The notes under the pieces are model-generated. The model worked only from the letters and a program-made list of their open reading frames with translations. It ran no database searches and was not told the origin of the DNA. 64,000 bases of DNA from CAZKWG01 sp964615375. Lineage in GTDB: Bacteria > Myxococcota_A > UBA796 > CAZKWG01. The stretch's first letter is position 1. Every line of letters begins with the position of its first letter. The position numbers and the translations under genes were made by a program. The stretch covers positions 124,001 through 188,000 of the forward strand of contig CAZTOW010000009.1 of the NCBI GenBank assembly GCA_964615375.1, read 5' to 3'. Below are positions 16,249-27,340 of the stretch, one piece after another.

Positions 16249-17175
16249 CTACTCGATGCGCATCAGCGCGAAGCCGCCTGCGCCGAGCGGGTCCTCCCCC
16301 GCCGCGTTCACGCCCATCCACAACCACCAGCCCCCGTCGTGCAGCGCCAGGCTGATACCGGAGATCTCCGTGCCCTCCTCCGGCGCGTACCAGAGCTCGC
16401 CGTCCGCGGTCCAGGTCACCCCGTCCCCCGACCAGGCCTGCCCGATGCCGATAGCCTCGTCCCCGTTGGGAGCCGCCCCGAGGTAGAGCATGTGGTAGCC
16501 CTCCTCGGGGTCCGCGGCGATGGTGGCGCCCCACATGCCGCCCGCGCCCACGGTCTGCGAGCCCCAGGGTGTGGGCAGATCGTCCGCCTGCAGGCCGAGC
16601 TCCGGGGCTGGGAAGCTCTCCCCGCCGTCCGTGGAGCGCGCGACCAGGATCTCCCGCTCTCCGTCCCGCTCTCCCAGCGCCGCAAGCACCTCACCCGCCT
16701 CGTAGAGCGCCCCCGTCACCTCGTAGGCCTCGCCGTCCGTTGAGGAGAAGACCGGCGAGCCGTCCAAGGTGAAGTCGTCGCCGTCGGTGGCGGTGGCGTG
16801 CCAGACCTCCTCCACCCCGTCCAGGGTCACGCTGCTCAGCAGGTGCGCGCGCGACCCGGAGGCGTAGGCCACGGCGCCCTCGACCCGATCCGCGTCGCTG
16901 ACCGTGAGCGCGTCCAGCACGCGGTGTGAGGAGAGCAGATCGAAGGAGAGGCCGTCCTCGGATCGCGCGTGGAAGCTCGCCTCGAACGAGCCCTCACGGC
17001 TGAGGAAGTAGAGATGCCAGGCGTCGTCGAAGCGGACCACACTCGGGCGCGCGCCAGCGAAGGCTGCGCCCTCCCAGAGGATCTCCACCGCCTCCGGTGT
17101 CGTGGCCGCCGGGAGCGGCGTGCCCTCCGGCTTGTGGCAGGCGACCAGCAGGGCGAGGCAGGGCAGCGCGCGCAT
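16249..17175 (-). CDS. beta-propeller-like lipoprotein
   Basis: This 308-residue protein starts MRALPCLALLVAC, with a lipobox at residue 13; an earlier in-frame start would bury the signal, so 17175 is chosen. The mature part has repeated beta-strand units of the FDDAWHLYFLSREG and YHMLYLGA type, as in five-bladed propellers of GH43/sialidase-like proteins. I see no complete Asp-box series or catalytic triad to assign an activity. It is co-transcribed with the DDAYIS-type transferase, so it may bind or modify the same glycan (inference). Confidence 0.68.
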   Translation of the reverse strand: MRALPCLALLVACHKPEGTPLPAATTPEAVEILWEGAAFAGARPSVVRFDDAWHLYFLSREGSFEASFHARSEDGLSFDLLSSHRVLDALTVSDADRVEGAVAYASGSRAHLLSSVTLDGVEEVWHATATDGDDFTLDGSPVFSSTDGEAYEVTGALYEAGEVLAALGERDGEREILVARSTDGGESFPAPELGLQADDLPTPWGSQTVGAGGMWGATIAADPEEGYHMLYLGAAPNGDEAIGIGQAWSGDGVTWTADGELWYAPEEGTEISGISLALHDGGWWLWMGVNAAGEDPLGAGGFALMRIE

Positions 17176-17312
17176 GAGGCTCTCCGTCTCATCCTCGGTA
17201 TCCAAGGCCACAGTACCCAGCAACGCGCGCGCTCTGGAGGGCCTCGACGCCTTGCGCGCGCCCCGCGCGAGGGCTATGGGGTGGGCCCTTGGCCTCGAAG
17301 GACGGAGCGTCC

Positions 17313-17975
17313 ATGTCCTGGCTGGTCAACTTCTACAAGTCCACGATCGGCATGAAGGTCGCGATGGCGATCACGGGGATCATCCTCGTGGGCTTCGTCA
17401 TCGCTCACATGCTCGGAAACCTCCAGATCTTCCTCGGTCAGGAGGTATATGACGCCTACGCGCACAGCCTCCACGAGAAGCCGGCGCTGATCTGGGGCGT
17501 GCGCATCACCCTGCTGTGCAGCGTCCTCCTGCACATGTACTCGGCGGTGATCCTCACGCTCAAGAGCCGGGCGGCGCGGCCGGTGCGCTACGTCAAGGTG
17601 GACCCGCAGTCCGCGACGGCCTACGCCTCGCGCACGATGGTCTACGGCGGCGCGATCATCGTGCTGTACCTCGTCTACCACCTGATGCACTTCACGGTGG
17701 GCAACGTGCACCCGAACTTCATCCCGGGCAGCGCGTACCAGAACTTCGTGGTCGGCTTCAGCGTGCTGCCGGTGGTGGTGGTCTACGTCCTGGCCAACCT
17801 CGTGCTGGGCGTCCACCTCTTCCACGGCGTCTTCGCGCTCACCCGAACGCTGGGCGTGACCGGCACGAAGTACGCCGGGCTCGCCCGCAAGGTCGCCACC
17901 GCGGTCGCCCTGGTGGTGGCCAGCGGCAACGTGATCATGCCCATCTTCACTTACTTCCGCATCGGCATCCACTGA
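17313..17975 (+). CDS. sdhC: succinate dehydrogenase cytochrome b558 subunit
   Basis: This 220-residue membrane anchor has five hydrophobic helices and conserved His residues for two haems (for example in FVIAHMLGN, VLLHMYSA and LVYHLMHF). This is the single-subunit b558 form found in Bacteroidota, epsilon- and deltaproteobacteria, which anchors SdhAB and exchanges electrons with the quinone pool. The ATG at 17313 is chosen because GGAG lies 5 bases upstream, while an in-frame TTG 24 bases earlier has none. It is the first gene of sdhCAB. Confidence 0.93.
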   Translation: MSWLVNFYKSTIGMKVAMAITGIILVGFVIAHMLGNLQIFLGQEVYDAYAHSLHEKPALIWGVRITLLCSVLLHMYSAVILTLKSRAARPVRYVKVDPQSATAYASRTMVYGGAIIVLYLVYHLMHFTVGNVHPNFIPGSAYQNFVVGFSVLPVVVVYVLANLVLGVHLFHGVFALTRTLGVTGTKYAGLARKVATAVALVVASGNVIMPIFTYFRIGIH

Positions 17976-17993
17976 GTCTCGGAGGCCATGGCC

Positions 17994-19903
<1,910 letters not shown>

Positions 19904-19907
<4 letters not shown>

Positions 19908-20659
19908 GCACCCGCGACTTCAAACTGCACGTCTGGCGGCAGAAGGACGGCTCCTCCCCCGGCAAGATGGTGACCTACGACGCCCGGGGCATCAGCCTGG
20001 ACATGAGCTTCCTCGAGATGCTCGACATCGTCAACGAGGAGCTGACCAAGGCTGGCGAGGAGCCCATCGCCTTCGAGCACGACTGCCGCGAGGGCATCTG
20101 CGGCTCGTGTGGCTTCATGATCAACGGCGTGGCCCACGGCCCGCTCAAGCGCACCACGGTCTGCCAGCTCCACATGCGCGAGCTCAAGGACGTCACGGAG
20201 CTCGTCATCGAGCCCTGGCGCGCCCGCGCCTTCCCCGTGCTGAAGGACCTGGTGGTCGATCGCCGCGCCTTCGACAAGATCATCCAGGCGGGCGGCTACA
20301 TCTCCGTCGCCACCGGCCAGGCCCAGGACGGCAACGCCGTGCCGGTGCCCAAGGGCGACGCGGACAAGGCCTTCGAGGCGGCCACCTGCATCGGCTGCGG
20401 CGCCTGCGTCGCGGCCTGCCCCAACGCCGCCGCCATGCTGTTCACGGGGGCCAAGGTCACGCACCTCGGCCTGCTCCCCCAGGGCCAGCCCGAGCGGAAC
20501 CGCCGCGTCCAGGGCATGGTCAAGACCATGGACGAGGCCGGCTTCGGCCACTGCACCATGCACGGGGAGTGCGCCGAGGCCTGCCCGAAGGGCATCAGCC
20601 TGGACGTGATCGCGTCGATGAACCGCGATCTCATCAAGGCGACCTTCTCGTCGGACTGA
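19904..20659 (+). CDS. sdhB: succinate dehydrogenase iron-sulfur subunit
   Basis: This 251-residue subunit carries electrons from SdhA flavin to the quinone site. Cys 61, 66, 69 and 87 form the [2Fe-2S] site (CREGICGSC). CIGCGACVAACP (162-172) supplies the [4Fe-4S] ligands, and Cys 217, 223 and 227 (the latter two in ECAEACPKGI) the [3Fe-4S] site with the fourth Cys of the ferredoxin module. The ATG at 19904 overlaps the sdhA stop. It is the last gene of the operon; the convergent recR ends 21 bases further on. Confidence 0.96.
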
Positions 20660-20680
20660 GCGGGCTCAGACCCCGAGCCA

Positions 20681-21274
20681 TCAGACCTCGCGCCGGTTCT
20701 CCAGGGCTCGCGCGAGCGAGCTCTTGTCGGCGTACTCCAGCTCGGTGCCCACCGCCACGCCGTGCGCCAGCCGCGTGACGCGCAGCCCCAGCGGCCTCAA
20801 CAGGCTGGCGAGGTAGAGCGCGGTGGCGTCCCCCTCCACGTCGGGGTCCATCGCCAGCACGATCTCGCGCACGCCGGAGAGCCGCGCCAGCAGCTCGCGC
20901 ACCCGGAGATCGTCCGGCCCGATCCCGTCCAGCGGGGAGATCGCGCCGTGCAGGACGTGGTAGCGCCCGCGAAACTCCCCCGTCGCGTCGATGGCGGGCA
21001 CGTCCTGGGGCTGCTCGACCACGCAGATGAGGCCCGCGTCCCGCCGGGGATCGGCGCACAGGGCGCAGGGGTCGCTCGCCGAGACGTTGCAGCAGACGCT
21101 GCAGCGCTTCATCTCGGCGCCGAGCCCGCGGATGGCCTCGGCGATCTCCTCGCCCACGCCCGGCGGCTGGCGCAGCAGCCAGTAGGCGAGCCGCGTGGCG
21201 GTGCGCTCGCCGATGCCCGGGAAGCGGGAGAGCTGGACGACCACCCGGCGCAGCGGGTCAGGGCCGCCGCTCAC
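20681..21274 (-). CDS. recR: recombination mediator RecR
   Basis: This 197-residue protein acts with RecF/RecO to load RecA on gapped DNA. It has an N-terminal helix-hairpin-helix (FPGIGERTATRLA), a zinc finger at Cys 58, 61, 70 and 73, and a Toprim domain with E87 and MDPDVEGDAT. Length is normal for the family. The GTG start overlaps the dnaX stop as GTGA, so translation is coupled. The ybaB/ebfC gene that often sits between dnaX and recR is absent. Confidence 0.96.
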   Translation of the reverse strand: MSGGPDPLRRVVVQLSRFPGIGERTATRLAYWLLRQPPGVGEEIAEAIRGLGAEMKRCSVCCNVSASDPCALCADPRRDAGLICVVEQPQDVPAIDATGEFRGRYHVLHGAISPLDGIGPDDLRVRELLARLSGVREIVLAMDPDVEGDATALYLASLLRPLGLRVTRLAHGVAVGTELEYADKSSLARALENRREV

Positions 21275-23100
21275 GCCGCCCCCCCGGCCTCGAGCCCGAG
21301 GAACTCGGCGCCCAGCGTGTCACGGACCCGGGCGATCACGGGGTGGCGCTCGAGCTCGGCCCGCAGGCGAGCGTCCTCCCGCGCCTTCCGCTCGCGATCC
21401 TCCTCGGCCCGGGTCTTCTGGCTGGGGCCCGAGCGCACCGAGGCCTGGACCTGGGCGCAGCCGGGGAAGAAGCGGGCCACGGCGGCGAGCACGGTGGGGT
21501 CGTGGACGGGGGCGGCCAGGCGCTGCGTGCGCTCATCGGCGAAGACGACGTGCAGCACGGGCGCCGCCTCGCGCACCAGCGCGGTGTGCCTCGCCCACTC
21601 CACCCAGGTGACCCCCTGCTCGTCCAGCCAGTCCTGCATGGCGTGGAAGCGCTGCTCGGGCGTGCCCGTGGGCGCAGGAGGGGGCGCGACGGCCGGGGGT
21701 GGAGTGGCGGGCTTCGGGGGCGCGGGCGCAGGCGCAGGCGCCGTGATCCGCGCGGCGACGGGGGGCGGCGCAGGCGCGGGCGCGGGCGCAGGCGCGGGCG
21801 CAGGCGGCAGCGGCGCGGGCTCCGGCTCCACGCTGGCGGCCCGCGTGGGCGGCGCTCCTCCGCTGGGAGGTCCGAACATGGAGCCTCCCCCCTGGGGCGC
21901 GGGCGCCGCTCCCCCGGGGCCGCGCGGCGCGGGCGGGGCCACGACCCCTCCCTGGCGCAGGCGGCGCTCCAGGTCCTGGATGCGCTCGACGATGTGCTCC
22001 AGCGGGCGCGCCGGGCGGATGGCCACCAGACGGGCCACCGCCATCTCCAGCACGAGCCGCGGCCGCGACGAGCGCGAGACCTGCTCGTGGACCTCCAGCA
22101 GCACCTGGAAGGCCCGCACGAAGAGCTCCACCGGCACGCCCTTCGCCACGCCCTCCAGGAGCGCGCGCTCCTCGTCGGAGACGTCCAGGAACTGCCGGCT
22201 CTGCGGGCTCAGCCCGACGAGGGTGGCGTTGCGCATGACCTCGAGCAGCTCGCTGGTGAACTGCGAGAGCTCGTAGCCGAACGTGTAGACCTCATCGATC
22301 GCCCGCAGGCAGCGGTCGGCGTCGCCCTGCAGGATCCCGCTCAGCATGTCGTAGAGCAGGCGCCGGTCCACGAGGCCGAGGATCTCCGCCACCTGATCGG
22401 CGCCGACCTTGTTCCCGCCGAAGCTGATGACCTGGTCCAGCAGGCTCTGGGCGTCGCGCATGGAGCCCTCGCCCGCGCGCGCGATGAGCCTCAGCCCGGC
22501 CTCGGGGATCTCCACCCCCTCCGCCGTGCACACCTGCTGGAGGCGCTCCACCACCACCTGTATCGGGATGCGCTTGAAGTCGAAGCGCTGCACCCGGGAG
22601 AGGATGGTCTCCGGGATCTTCTGCGCCTCGGTGGTGGCGAAGACGAAGATGACGTGGGGAGGAGGCTCTTCCAGCGTCTTCAAGAGCGCGTTGAAGGCGC
22701 CCTTGGACAGCATGTGGACCTCGTCCACGATGTAGATCTTGTACTTGCCGCGCACCGGCAGGTAGCGGACCGAGTCCCGGAGATCGCGGACGTCGTCCAC
22801 CGAGTTGTTGCTGGCGCCGTCGATCTCGATGACGTCCGGGCTCGAGCCGCTGGCGATCTCCAGGCAGCTCGGGCACACGCCGCAGGGGTTCGGCGTGGGC
22901 CCCTGCTCGCAGTTGAGCGCCCGCGCCAGCACACGCGCGGCCGAGGTCTTCCCCACGCCGCGGGCCCCGGTGAAGAGGAAGGCGTGGTGGATGCGGCCCA
23001 GCGCGATAGCGTTGCCCAGCGTCCGGGTCACGTGCGTCTGACCCATGATCGAGTCAAACGAGGTGGGACGCCACTTCCGGGCGATAGCCTGATAGCTCAT
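21271..23100 (-). CDS. dnaX: DNA polymerase III subunit gamma/tau
   Basis: This 609-residue protein is the clamp-loader ATPase of the replisome. Walker A GARGVGKT is at 45-52, zinc module Cys at 64, 73, 76 and 79, Walker B IYIVDEVHM at 122-130, and the AAA+ lid with sensor motifs follows. A Pro/Ala-rich linker (about 385-480) leads to a tau-like C-terminal domain. I see no A-rich slippery site, so a shorter gamma form by frameshifting is not supported. It lies between ffs and recR, a conserved order in many bacteria. Confidence 0.96.
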   Translation of the reverse strand: MSYQAIARKWRPTSFDSIMGQTHVTRTLGNAIALGRIHHAFLFTGARGVGKTSAARVLARALNCEQGPTPNPCGVCPSCLEIASGSSPDVIEIDGASNNSVDDVRDLRDSVRYLPVRGKYKIYIVDEVHMLSKGAFNALLKTLEEPPPHVIFVFATTEAQKIPETILSRVQRFDFKRIPIQVVVERLQQVCTAEGVEIPEAGLRLIARAGEGSMRDAQSLLDQVISFGGNKVGADQVAEILGLVDRRLLYDMLSGILQGDADRCLRAIDEVYTFGYELSQFTSELLEVMRNATLVGLSPQSRQFLDVSDEERALLEGVAKGVPVELFVRAFQVLLEVHEQVSRSSRPRLVLEMAVARLVAIRPARPLEHIVERIQDLERRLRQGGVVAPPAPRGPGGAAPAPQGGGSMFGPPSGGAPPTRAASVEPEPAPLPPAPAPAPAPAPAPPPVAARITAPAPAPAPPKPATPPPAVAPPPAPTGTPEQRFHAMQDWLDEQGVTWVEWARHTALVREAAPVLHVVFADERTQRLAAPVHDPTVLAAVARFFPGCAQVQASVRSGPSQKTRAEEDRERKAREDARLRAELERHPVIARVRDTLGAEFLGLEAGGAA

Positions 23101-23133
23101 GTGGAAACCTTTGATCGCGCGGTCGGAGCCGCG

Positions 23134-23238
23134 GATGATGGCCGGGCACCCCGATGCCCTGAGAGGACCGACACCGTTGCTTCCTTCCGGACCTGGCGGG
23201 GTTCACGGGCTCCCAGTCACCGGGACCCGACCATCATC
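23134..23238 (-). ncRNA. ffs: signal recognition particle RNA (small bacterial 4.5S type)
   Basis: Read on the minus strand, the core CAGGTCCGGAAGGAAGCA is the conserved SRP RNA hairpin that binds Ffh and FtsY. The ends GATGATGG and CCATCATC pair to close the molecule, giving about 105 nt. Its place directly upstream of dnaX and downstream of tRNA-Ser matches a common bacterial arrangement. End positions are set from the terminal helix. Confidence 0.93.
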
Positions 23239-23261
23239 GGCGATCCCGACGCGCGTTCCGA

Positions 23262-23354
<93 letters not shown>

Positions 23355-23395
23355 TGGTGCATCGGAATACTCGCTGGGCAGTGCGCGACGCGGGG

Positions 23396-23485
<90 letters not shown>

Positions 23486-23504
23486 TGAGATACCCCTCGC
23501 GCGC

Positions 23505-23972
23505 TCAGGCTCCCCGTGCGCGGAGTCGTCGGAAGAAGTCCCTGAGCATCGCCGCCGACTCCTCCGCCCGCACCCCCTTCGTCACCGCGTAGCGGTGGTT
23601 GAGGGCCGGGACCTGCGAGAGGTCGCCGAGCGTGCCGAGGAACCCACCCTTCGGGTCCCCGCACCCGTACACACACCGCCCGATCCGCGCGAGCACCATC
23701 GCGCCCGCGCACATGGCGCAGGGCTCAAGGGTCACGTAGACCGTGCAGCCGTCCAACCTCCAGTCCCCGCGCGCCTGCGCGGCGGCGCGGATGGCGAGGA
23801 GCTCGGCGTGCGCGGTGGGGTCGTGGTCTCGCTCGCGGCGGTTGTGCGCCGCGGCCAGGACGAGCCCGTCTTCATCGCGCACCACGAGGGCGGCTACCGG
23901 GACCTCACCCTCGAGCGCGGCGCGAGCCGCCTCTTCGAGCGCCTGGTCCATGAAGTGTTCGTCGGGAAGCAC
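23505..23972 (-). CDS. tadA: tRNA adenosine(34) deaminase
   Basis: This 155-residue zinc enzyme makes inosine at the wobble position of tRNA-Arg(ACG). The catalytic HAE motif is at 55-57 and the zinc ligands PCAMC at 84-88; the DPTAHAE and TLEPCAMCAGA contexts are diagnostic of TadA rather than a cytidine or guanine deaminase. Length is typical. It heads the minus-strand block tadA, tRNA-Ser, tRNA-Ser, ffs, dnaX, recR. Confidence 0.93.
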   Translation of the reverse strand: MLPDEHFMDQALEEAARAALEGEVPVAALVVRDEDGLVLAAAHNRRERDHDPTAHAELLAIRAAAQARGDWRLDGCTVYVTLEPCAMCAGAMVLARIGRCVYGCGDPKGGFLGTLGDLSQVPALNHRYAVTKGVRAEESAAMLRDFFRRLRARGA

Positions 23973-24146
23973 TGTCGCTCTGCCCGTTCAAAGATCGCCC
24001 CGGTCGTGCTGGGAGGCCGCAGCCGCCCTGCCTGGCCGGGGTCAGACCGATCCGGTCTCCCGGAAGGCTGGGAAAGAGTACCCACCAGCCCGCCCCCTGT
24101 CAAACGGCCCGCCCGCGCTTTCGTGAAGGTGCTAGGATAGGGGCCC

Positions 24147-24539
24147 ATGCACCCCCGCCTGCACGCCTTCCTGGCCGCGCGCGTCCGCGCCCTCCTGGAG
24201 CCCCGCGAGCGCGCCCACGACGCGCTCCAGGCCAAGGCCCGCGCGCTGCAGACCGAGGCCCGCGCCCTCGAGGATCGCCTGCGCGCCGCGCGCCGCGAGG
24301 CCGAGGCGCTCTCGTCGGAGCTCCGCCTCTGGCGCGAGCCCTTCCACGAGGCCATGACGGTCCACCAGGCCTGGCTGCGGCACCCGCGGGCCAGGGAGGT
24401 CTTCACCCGCCATCACCTGCCCGCCTGCGATCGGTGCGCGGTGCGCTTCGAGGAGACCGTGGGCGAGGCCGCGGCGGCCTACCGGCTGGATCTCGGGGCC
24501 CTGCTCACCGAGCTGAACGCGCTGCTGGGCCAGGGATGA
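24147..24539 (+). CDS. coiled-coil protein with DUF1858-like C-terminal domain
   Basis: This protein has 130 residues. The first 65 are charged heptad-like helix (AKARALQTEARALEDRLRAA). The C-terminal part, with HPRAREVF, CDRC and LDLGALLTELNALL, has the layout of DUF1858/DUF542 domains that occur at the N-terminus of iron-sulfur repair and hybrid-cluster-linked proteins. The CxxC replaces the usual CC. A redox or metal-sensing role is inferred. It starts 174 bases from the divergent tadA and may be co-transcribed with the hydrolase 48 bases downstream. Confidence 0.62.
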   Translation: MHPRLHAFLAARVRALLEPRERAHDALQAKARALQTEARALEDRLRAARREAEALSSELRLWREPFHEAMTVHQAWLRHPRAREVFTRHHLPACDRCAVRFEETVGEAAAAYRLDLGALLTELNALLGQG

Positions 24540-24587
24540 CGGCGCCCCCGAGCCGTGTATGATGTGAGACCTCGCGCTGGAGTCCCG

Positions 24588-25340
24588 ATGATCAGCCTGC
24601 TCCTCATGACCGCCGCCCTCGCGGCCACGGACGTCCAGCTCAAGACCGCCGACGGCCAGAGCCTGCGCGCGGCGACCTCGCTCGCCCAGGGCGCGAAGCG
24701 CGGCGTCATCCTCGTCCACATGGAGGGGGGGAGCGCGGACGACTGGACCTACCTGGCCGACCGCATGAGCCGGAGCGGGCTCACCGTGGTCGCGCCCGAC
24801 CTGCGCGGCCACGGCAAGAACCCGAAGAAGGAGCTGGTAGACGCCGACTATCGGGCGATGGTCTCCGACGTGGAGGCGGCGGCGGGCTGGCTCAAGAAGC
24901 AGGGGGTGAGCGATCTGGCCTGCGTGGGCGCCAGCCTGGGGGCGAACCTGTGCCTGCAGGCCGCCGCCAAGGACCCGCTGATGGAGAACGTGGTCCTGCT
25001 CTCGCCGAGCCTCAACTTCAAGACGGTCACCTCCGGCGACGCGCTCCAGCGCTACGGCGACCGCCCGGTGCTCATCGTCGCCTCCCAGGAGGACGCGGCC
25101 TCGCGCACCGCCGCCACCGCGCTCCAGAACGCCGCCACGGGCCAGAAGCACCTCGAGATGCTCCAGAACGCCGGGCGCGGGACCCGCATGCTCAACCAGG
25201 AGGCGAAGCTGGAGGGCCTCGTGCTGTCCTGGCTGCTGGGCACCTTCAAGCTCAGCAGCGGCGAGATCGTCACGCCCAAGCCGGCCTCGGCCGACCCCGG
25301 CACGGTGGAGACCACGGGCAAGAAGCTGCCGGGGCACTGA
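24588..25340 (+). CDS. secreted alpha/beta hydrolase
   Basis: This 250-residue protein has a short signal peptide (MISLLLMTAALA) and an alpha/beta-hydrolase fold: oxyanion-side VHMEGGS, DLRGHG (71-76), and the nucleophile elbow GASLG with Ser116. An Asp in the SQED segment and a His in the QKHLEML segment could complete the triad. A polar tail of about 40 residues ends the protein. The ATG at 24588 has GGAG 5-6 bases upstream and starts the signal peptide. The substrate is not evident; an esterase or lipase-like periplasmic activity is likely. Confidence 0.8.
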   Translation: MISLLLMTAALAATDVQLKTADGQSLRAATSLAQGAKRGVILVHMEGGSADDWTYLADRMSRSGLTVVAPDLRGHGKNPKKELVDADYRAMVSDVEAAAGWLKKQGVSDLACVGASLGANLCLQAAAKDPLMENVVLLSPSLNFKTVTSGDALQRYGDRPVLIVASQEDAASRTAATALQNAATGQKHLEMLQNAGRGTRMLNQEAKLEGLVLSWLLGTFKLSSGEIVTPKPASADPGTVETTGKKLPGH

Positions 25341-25347
25341 TCGGGAC

Positions 25348-25376
25348 TTGACAAGACTCGTCACGATCGCTGGACG
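25348..25376 (+). promoter_or_regulatory. possible sigma-70 promoter for sat
   Basis: A consensus TTGACA at 25348-25353 is followed after 17 bases by TGGACG, a poor -10. It lies 85-110 bases before the sat start, in the only gap of that operon. The -10 mismatch keeps this tentative. Confidence 0.35.
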
Positions 25377-25460
25377 AACGGCCTCCGGCGGGCCATGGTG
25401 TCGGCGTTTTCTGGACGCCGCTCAGGCAAGACGCCCCACCCGGGGCACGCAGGAGGACAC

Positions 25461-26717
25461 ATGCTGGTACCCGTACACGGCGGGCTCACGGAGCTGGTCG
25501 ATCGCAGGCTGCCCTACTCGAAGCAGCGCGCGCTGATCGCGGAGGCCCAGGGGCTGCCGAAGATCCAGGTGAACGAGGCCGATCTCGCCACGCTGCACCG
25601 CATCGCCGACGGCACGCTCTCGCCGCTCACCGGCCCCATGAACCGCGAGGACTGGGAGCACGCCCTCGACCACGCCTGCATCCTGCGCGGCGGCCACCGC
25701 TACGCCTGGACCATCCCGCTGGCGCTGCCGGTGACCGACGCCGAGGCCGCGCACCTCGGCCGCCACAAGACCGCCGCCCTCGTGGGCCCCAGCGGGCAGG
25801 TGGTCGGCGTGCTGGAGGTCGGGCAGGTCTACGCCTGGGACAAGGCGAAGTACCTGGAGAAGGTCTACCGCACGACGCGCCATGACCACCCGGGCGCGGA
25901 CATCGTGCTGAAGGACGAGCGCACCATCCTGGTCGGCGGCGACATCGAGATGCTGCCGCCCGCGCAGAACCTGGAGTTCGGGGAGTACGTGCTCACCCCC
26001 CGCCAGACCCGCGCGCTCATCGCCGAGCGCAAGTACGAGGCGGCGCTGGCCTTCCAGACCCGCAACCCGCTGCACCGCGCCCACGAGTACGCGCTCGTTT
26101 ACGGCGCGGAGGAGCTCACCCGCCGCGGCCTCTACGCCGGCGTGGCGCTCAACCCGCTGGTCGGCCAGCTCAAGGGCGACGACGTGGACGCCGTGACCCG
26201 CATGCGCACCTACCGCGCGCTGCAGGTCAACCGCGTGCTGGGCCAGGGCGACAGCGACCGCGCCCTCTGGGACAGCGTGGGCTACGACCTGAACGACGTG
26301 TTCCACCTCGTGGGCCTGGACATGCGCATGTTCTACGGCGGGCCCTCCGAGGCGATCATGCACGCGATCTACCGCCAGAATCACGGCTTCAGCCACATCG
26401 TCATCGGCCGCAAGCACGCCGACGCGCCCTACCACGACAAGACCGCGATCTGGGGCGACTTCGACGCGCAGGAGATCTTCAAGACCCTGCCGGGCGAGCT
26501 GCACACCAAGCCGGTGAACGTGGGCTTCGCCGCCTACTACGAGAGCATCGGCCGCGTGGACCTGACGGACAACCACCCCAACGAGAAGCCGGTCAGCATC
26601 TCGGGCACGAAGGTGCGCGAGCAGCTCGTCGGCGGCGAGCGCCCCGACCCGCGCATCATGCGCCCGGAGACCGCCGACATCCTCATCCAGGCCTACCGCA
26701 AGGCCGGGGCGAGCTGA
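25461..26717 (+). CDS. sat: ATP sulfurylase (sulfate adenylyltransferase, single-subunit type)
   Basis: This 418-residue enzyme converts sulfate and ATP to APS and pyrophosphate (or the reverse). The nucleotide motif QTRNPLHRAHE is at 199-209, and GRKHAD and SGTKVRE occur later, as in the homomeric Sat/Met3 family. No APS kinase domain is fused. The ATG at 25461 has AGGAGG 4 bases upstream; an in-frame start 22 codons earlier lacks that. No cysND, aprAB or cysC is nearby, so whether it works in assimilation or dissimilation cannot be told here. Confidence 0.95.
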   Translation: MLVPVHGGLTELVDRRLPYSKQRALIAEAQGLPKIQVNEADLATLHRIADGTLSPLTGPMNREDWEHALDHACILRGGHRYAWTIPLALPVTDAEAAHLGRHKTAALVGPSGQVVGVLEVGQVYAWDKAKYLEKVYRTTRHDHPGADIVLKDERTILVGGDIEMLPPAQNLEFGEYVLTPRQTRALIAERKYEAALAFQTRNPLHRAHEYALVYGAEELTRRGLYAGVALNPLVGQLKGDDVDAVTRMRTYRALQVNRVLGQGDSDRALWDSVGYDLNDVFHLVGLDMRMFYGGPSEAIMHAIYRQNHGFSHIVIGRKHADAPYHDKTAIWGDFDAQEIFKTLPGELHTKPVNVGFAAYYESIGRVDLTDNHPNEKPVSISGTKVREQLVGGERPDPRIMRPETADILIQAYRKAGAS

Positions 26718-26727
26718 GCCAGGCGCG

Positions 26728-26743
26728 CCGGGCTCAGGCCCGG
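26728..26743. terminator. possible bidirectional hairpin between convergent genes
   Basis: CCGGGC and GCCCGG pair around a TCAG loop that contains the stop codon of the minus-strand gene. The stem has six base pairs and no T-run, so support is weak. Confidence 0.35.
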
Positions 26744-27330
26744 TAGTCGCGCAGCACCGTGAACGGCAGGCCGAGCTGGTGGATCCGGTCGGCCCGCCCG
26801 CGGTGCGCGCCCAACCCCGGCGGTGGCGACCCCAGCGCGGCCACGAAGGCGTCGGTGCCCAGCGCCTCGCCCGGCCCAGCGCCCCCCGCCAGCACGAAGG
26901 CGGCGTTGATCTCGAGCCCGCTGGCGTCCCCCGCGGGGTCGAGGAGCAGCGTGCCCCAGCCGAGGCCCAGCCCCAGGCCCAGCGCGTCGTCGGGCGGCCC
27001 GTGCGCGCAGGCGAGCGCGCTCGCGGCGTCCAGGGCGGCCAGCAGGGCAGCGGCGGGCTCGGGGTAGACCACCAGCAGCCCGTCGCGCAGGCGACGCAGC
27101 AGGAGCGGCCCGTGGGCCTCCAGCGCGGGCCTCAGCGCGCGCTCCGCCGACCGCGCCGCCGCCAGGGTGTAGACCGGCCCCCGCGCCGCCAGCCGCCGCG
27201 CCGAGCCGAGGAAGGCCACCACCAGGGCCGCGCCCGGGGCGCAGAAGCCGTCCAGGAGCGCCTGCTCGGCGGCGGGGTCCGTCCGAGCCTGCTCCAGCAG
27301 GGCCTCGTAGCGCGCGATCTCTTCGCTCAC
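26734..27330 (-). CDS. stand-alone degenerate class III nucleotidyl cyclase-like domain
   Basis: This 198-residue protein follows the cyclase homology fold: RRLRDGLLVVYPEPAAAL aligns with the usual GDGVLAVF segment, LGLGLGWGTLLLDPAGDASG with the IGIHxG...G strand, and EINAAFVLAGGAGPGEALGTDAF with the VNxAARL...GEILVS end. The first metal Asp is not visible and the transition-state Asn/Arg helix is altered, so catalysis is unlikely. It could be a nucleotide-binding or dimerising regulator. It starts with GTG preceded by a G-rich ribosome site. It shares fold but not detail with the cyclases at 58390 and 60512. Confidence 0.6.
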   Translation of the reverse strand: MSEEIARYEALLEQARTDPAAEQALLDGFCAPGAALVVAFLGSARRLAARGPVYTLAAARSAERALRPALEAHGPLLLRRLRDGLLVVYPEPAAALLAALDAASALACAHGPPDDALGLGLGLGWGTLLLDPAGDASGLEINAAFVLAGGAGPGEALGTDAFVAALGSPPPGLGAHRGRADRIHQLGLPFTVLRDYRA

Positions 27331-27340
27331 GGATCCCCCC

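Noticed and set aside
21271..23100. programmed frameshift site in dnaX
   Set aside because: No A-rich or other slippery heptamer with a downstream hairpin could be seen in the linker region.
25341..25460. SAM or other sulfur-linked riboswitch before sat
   Set aside because: The leader is short and shows no conserved riboswitch core; only a possible promoter is visible.
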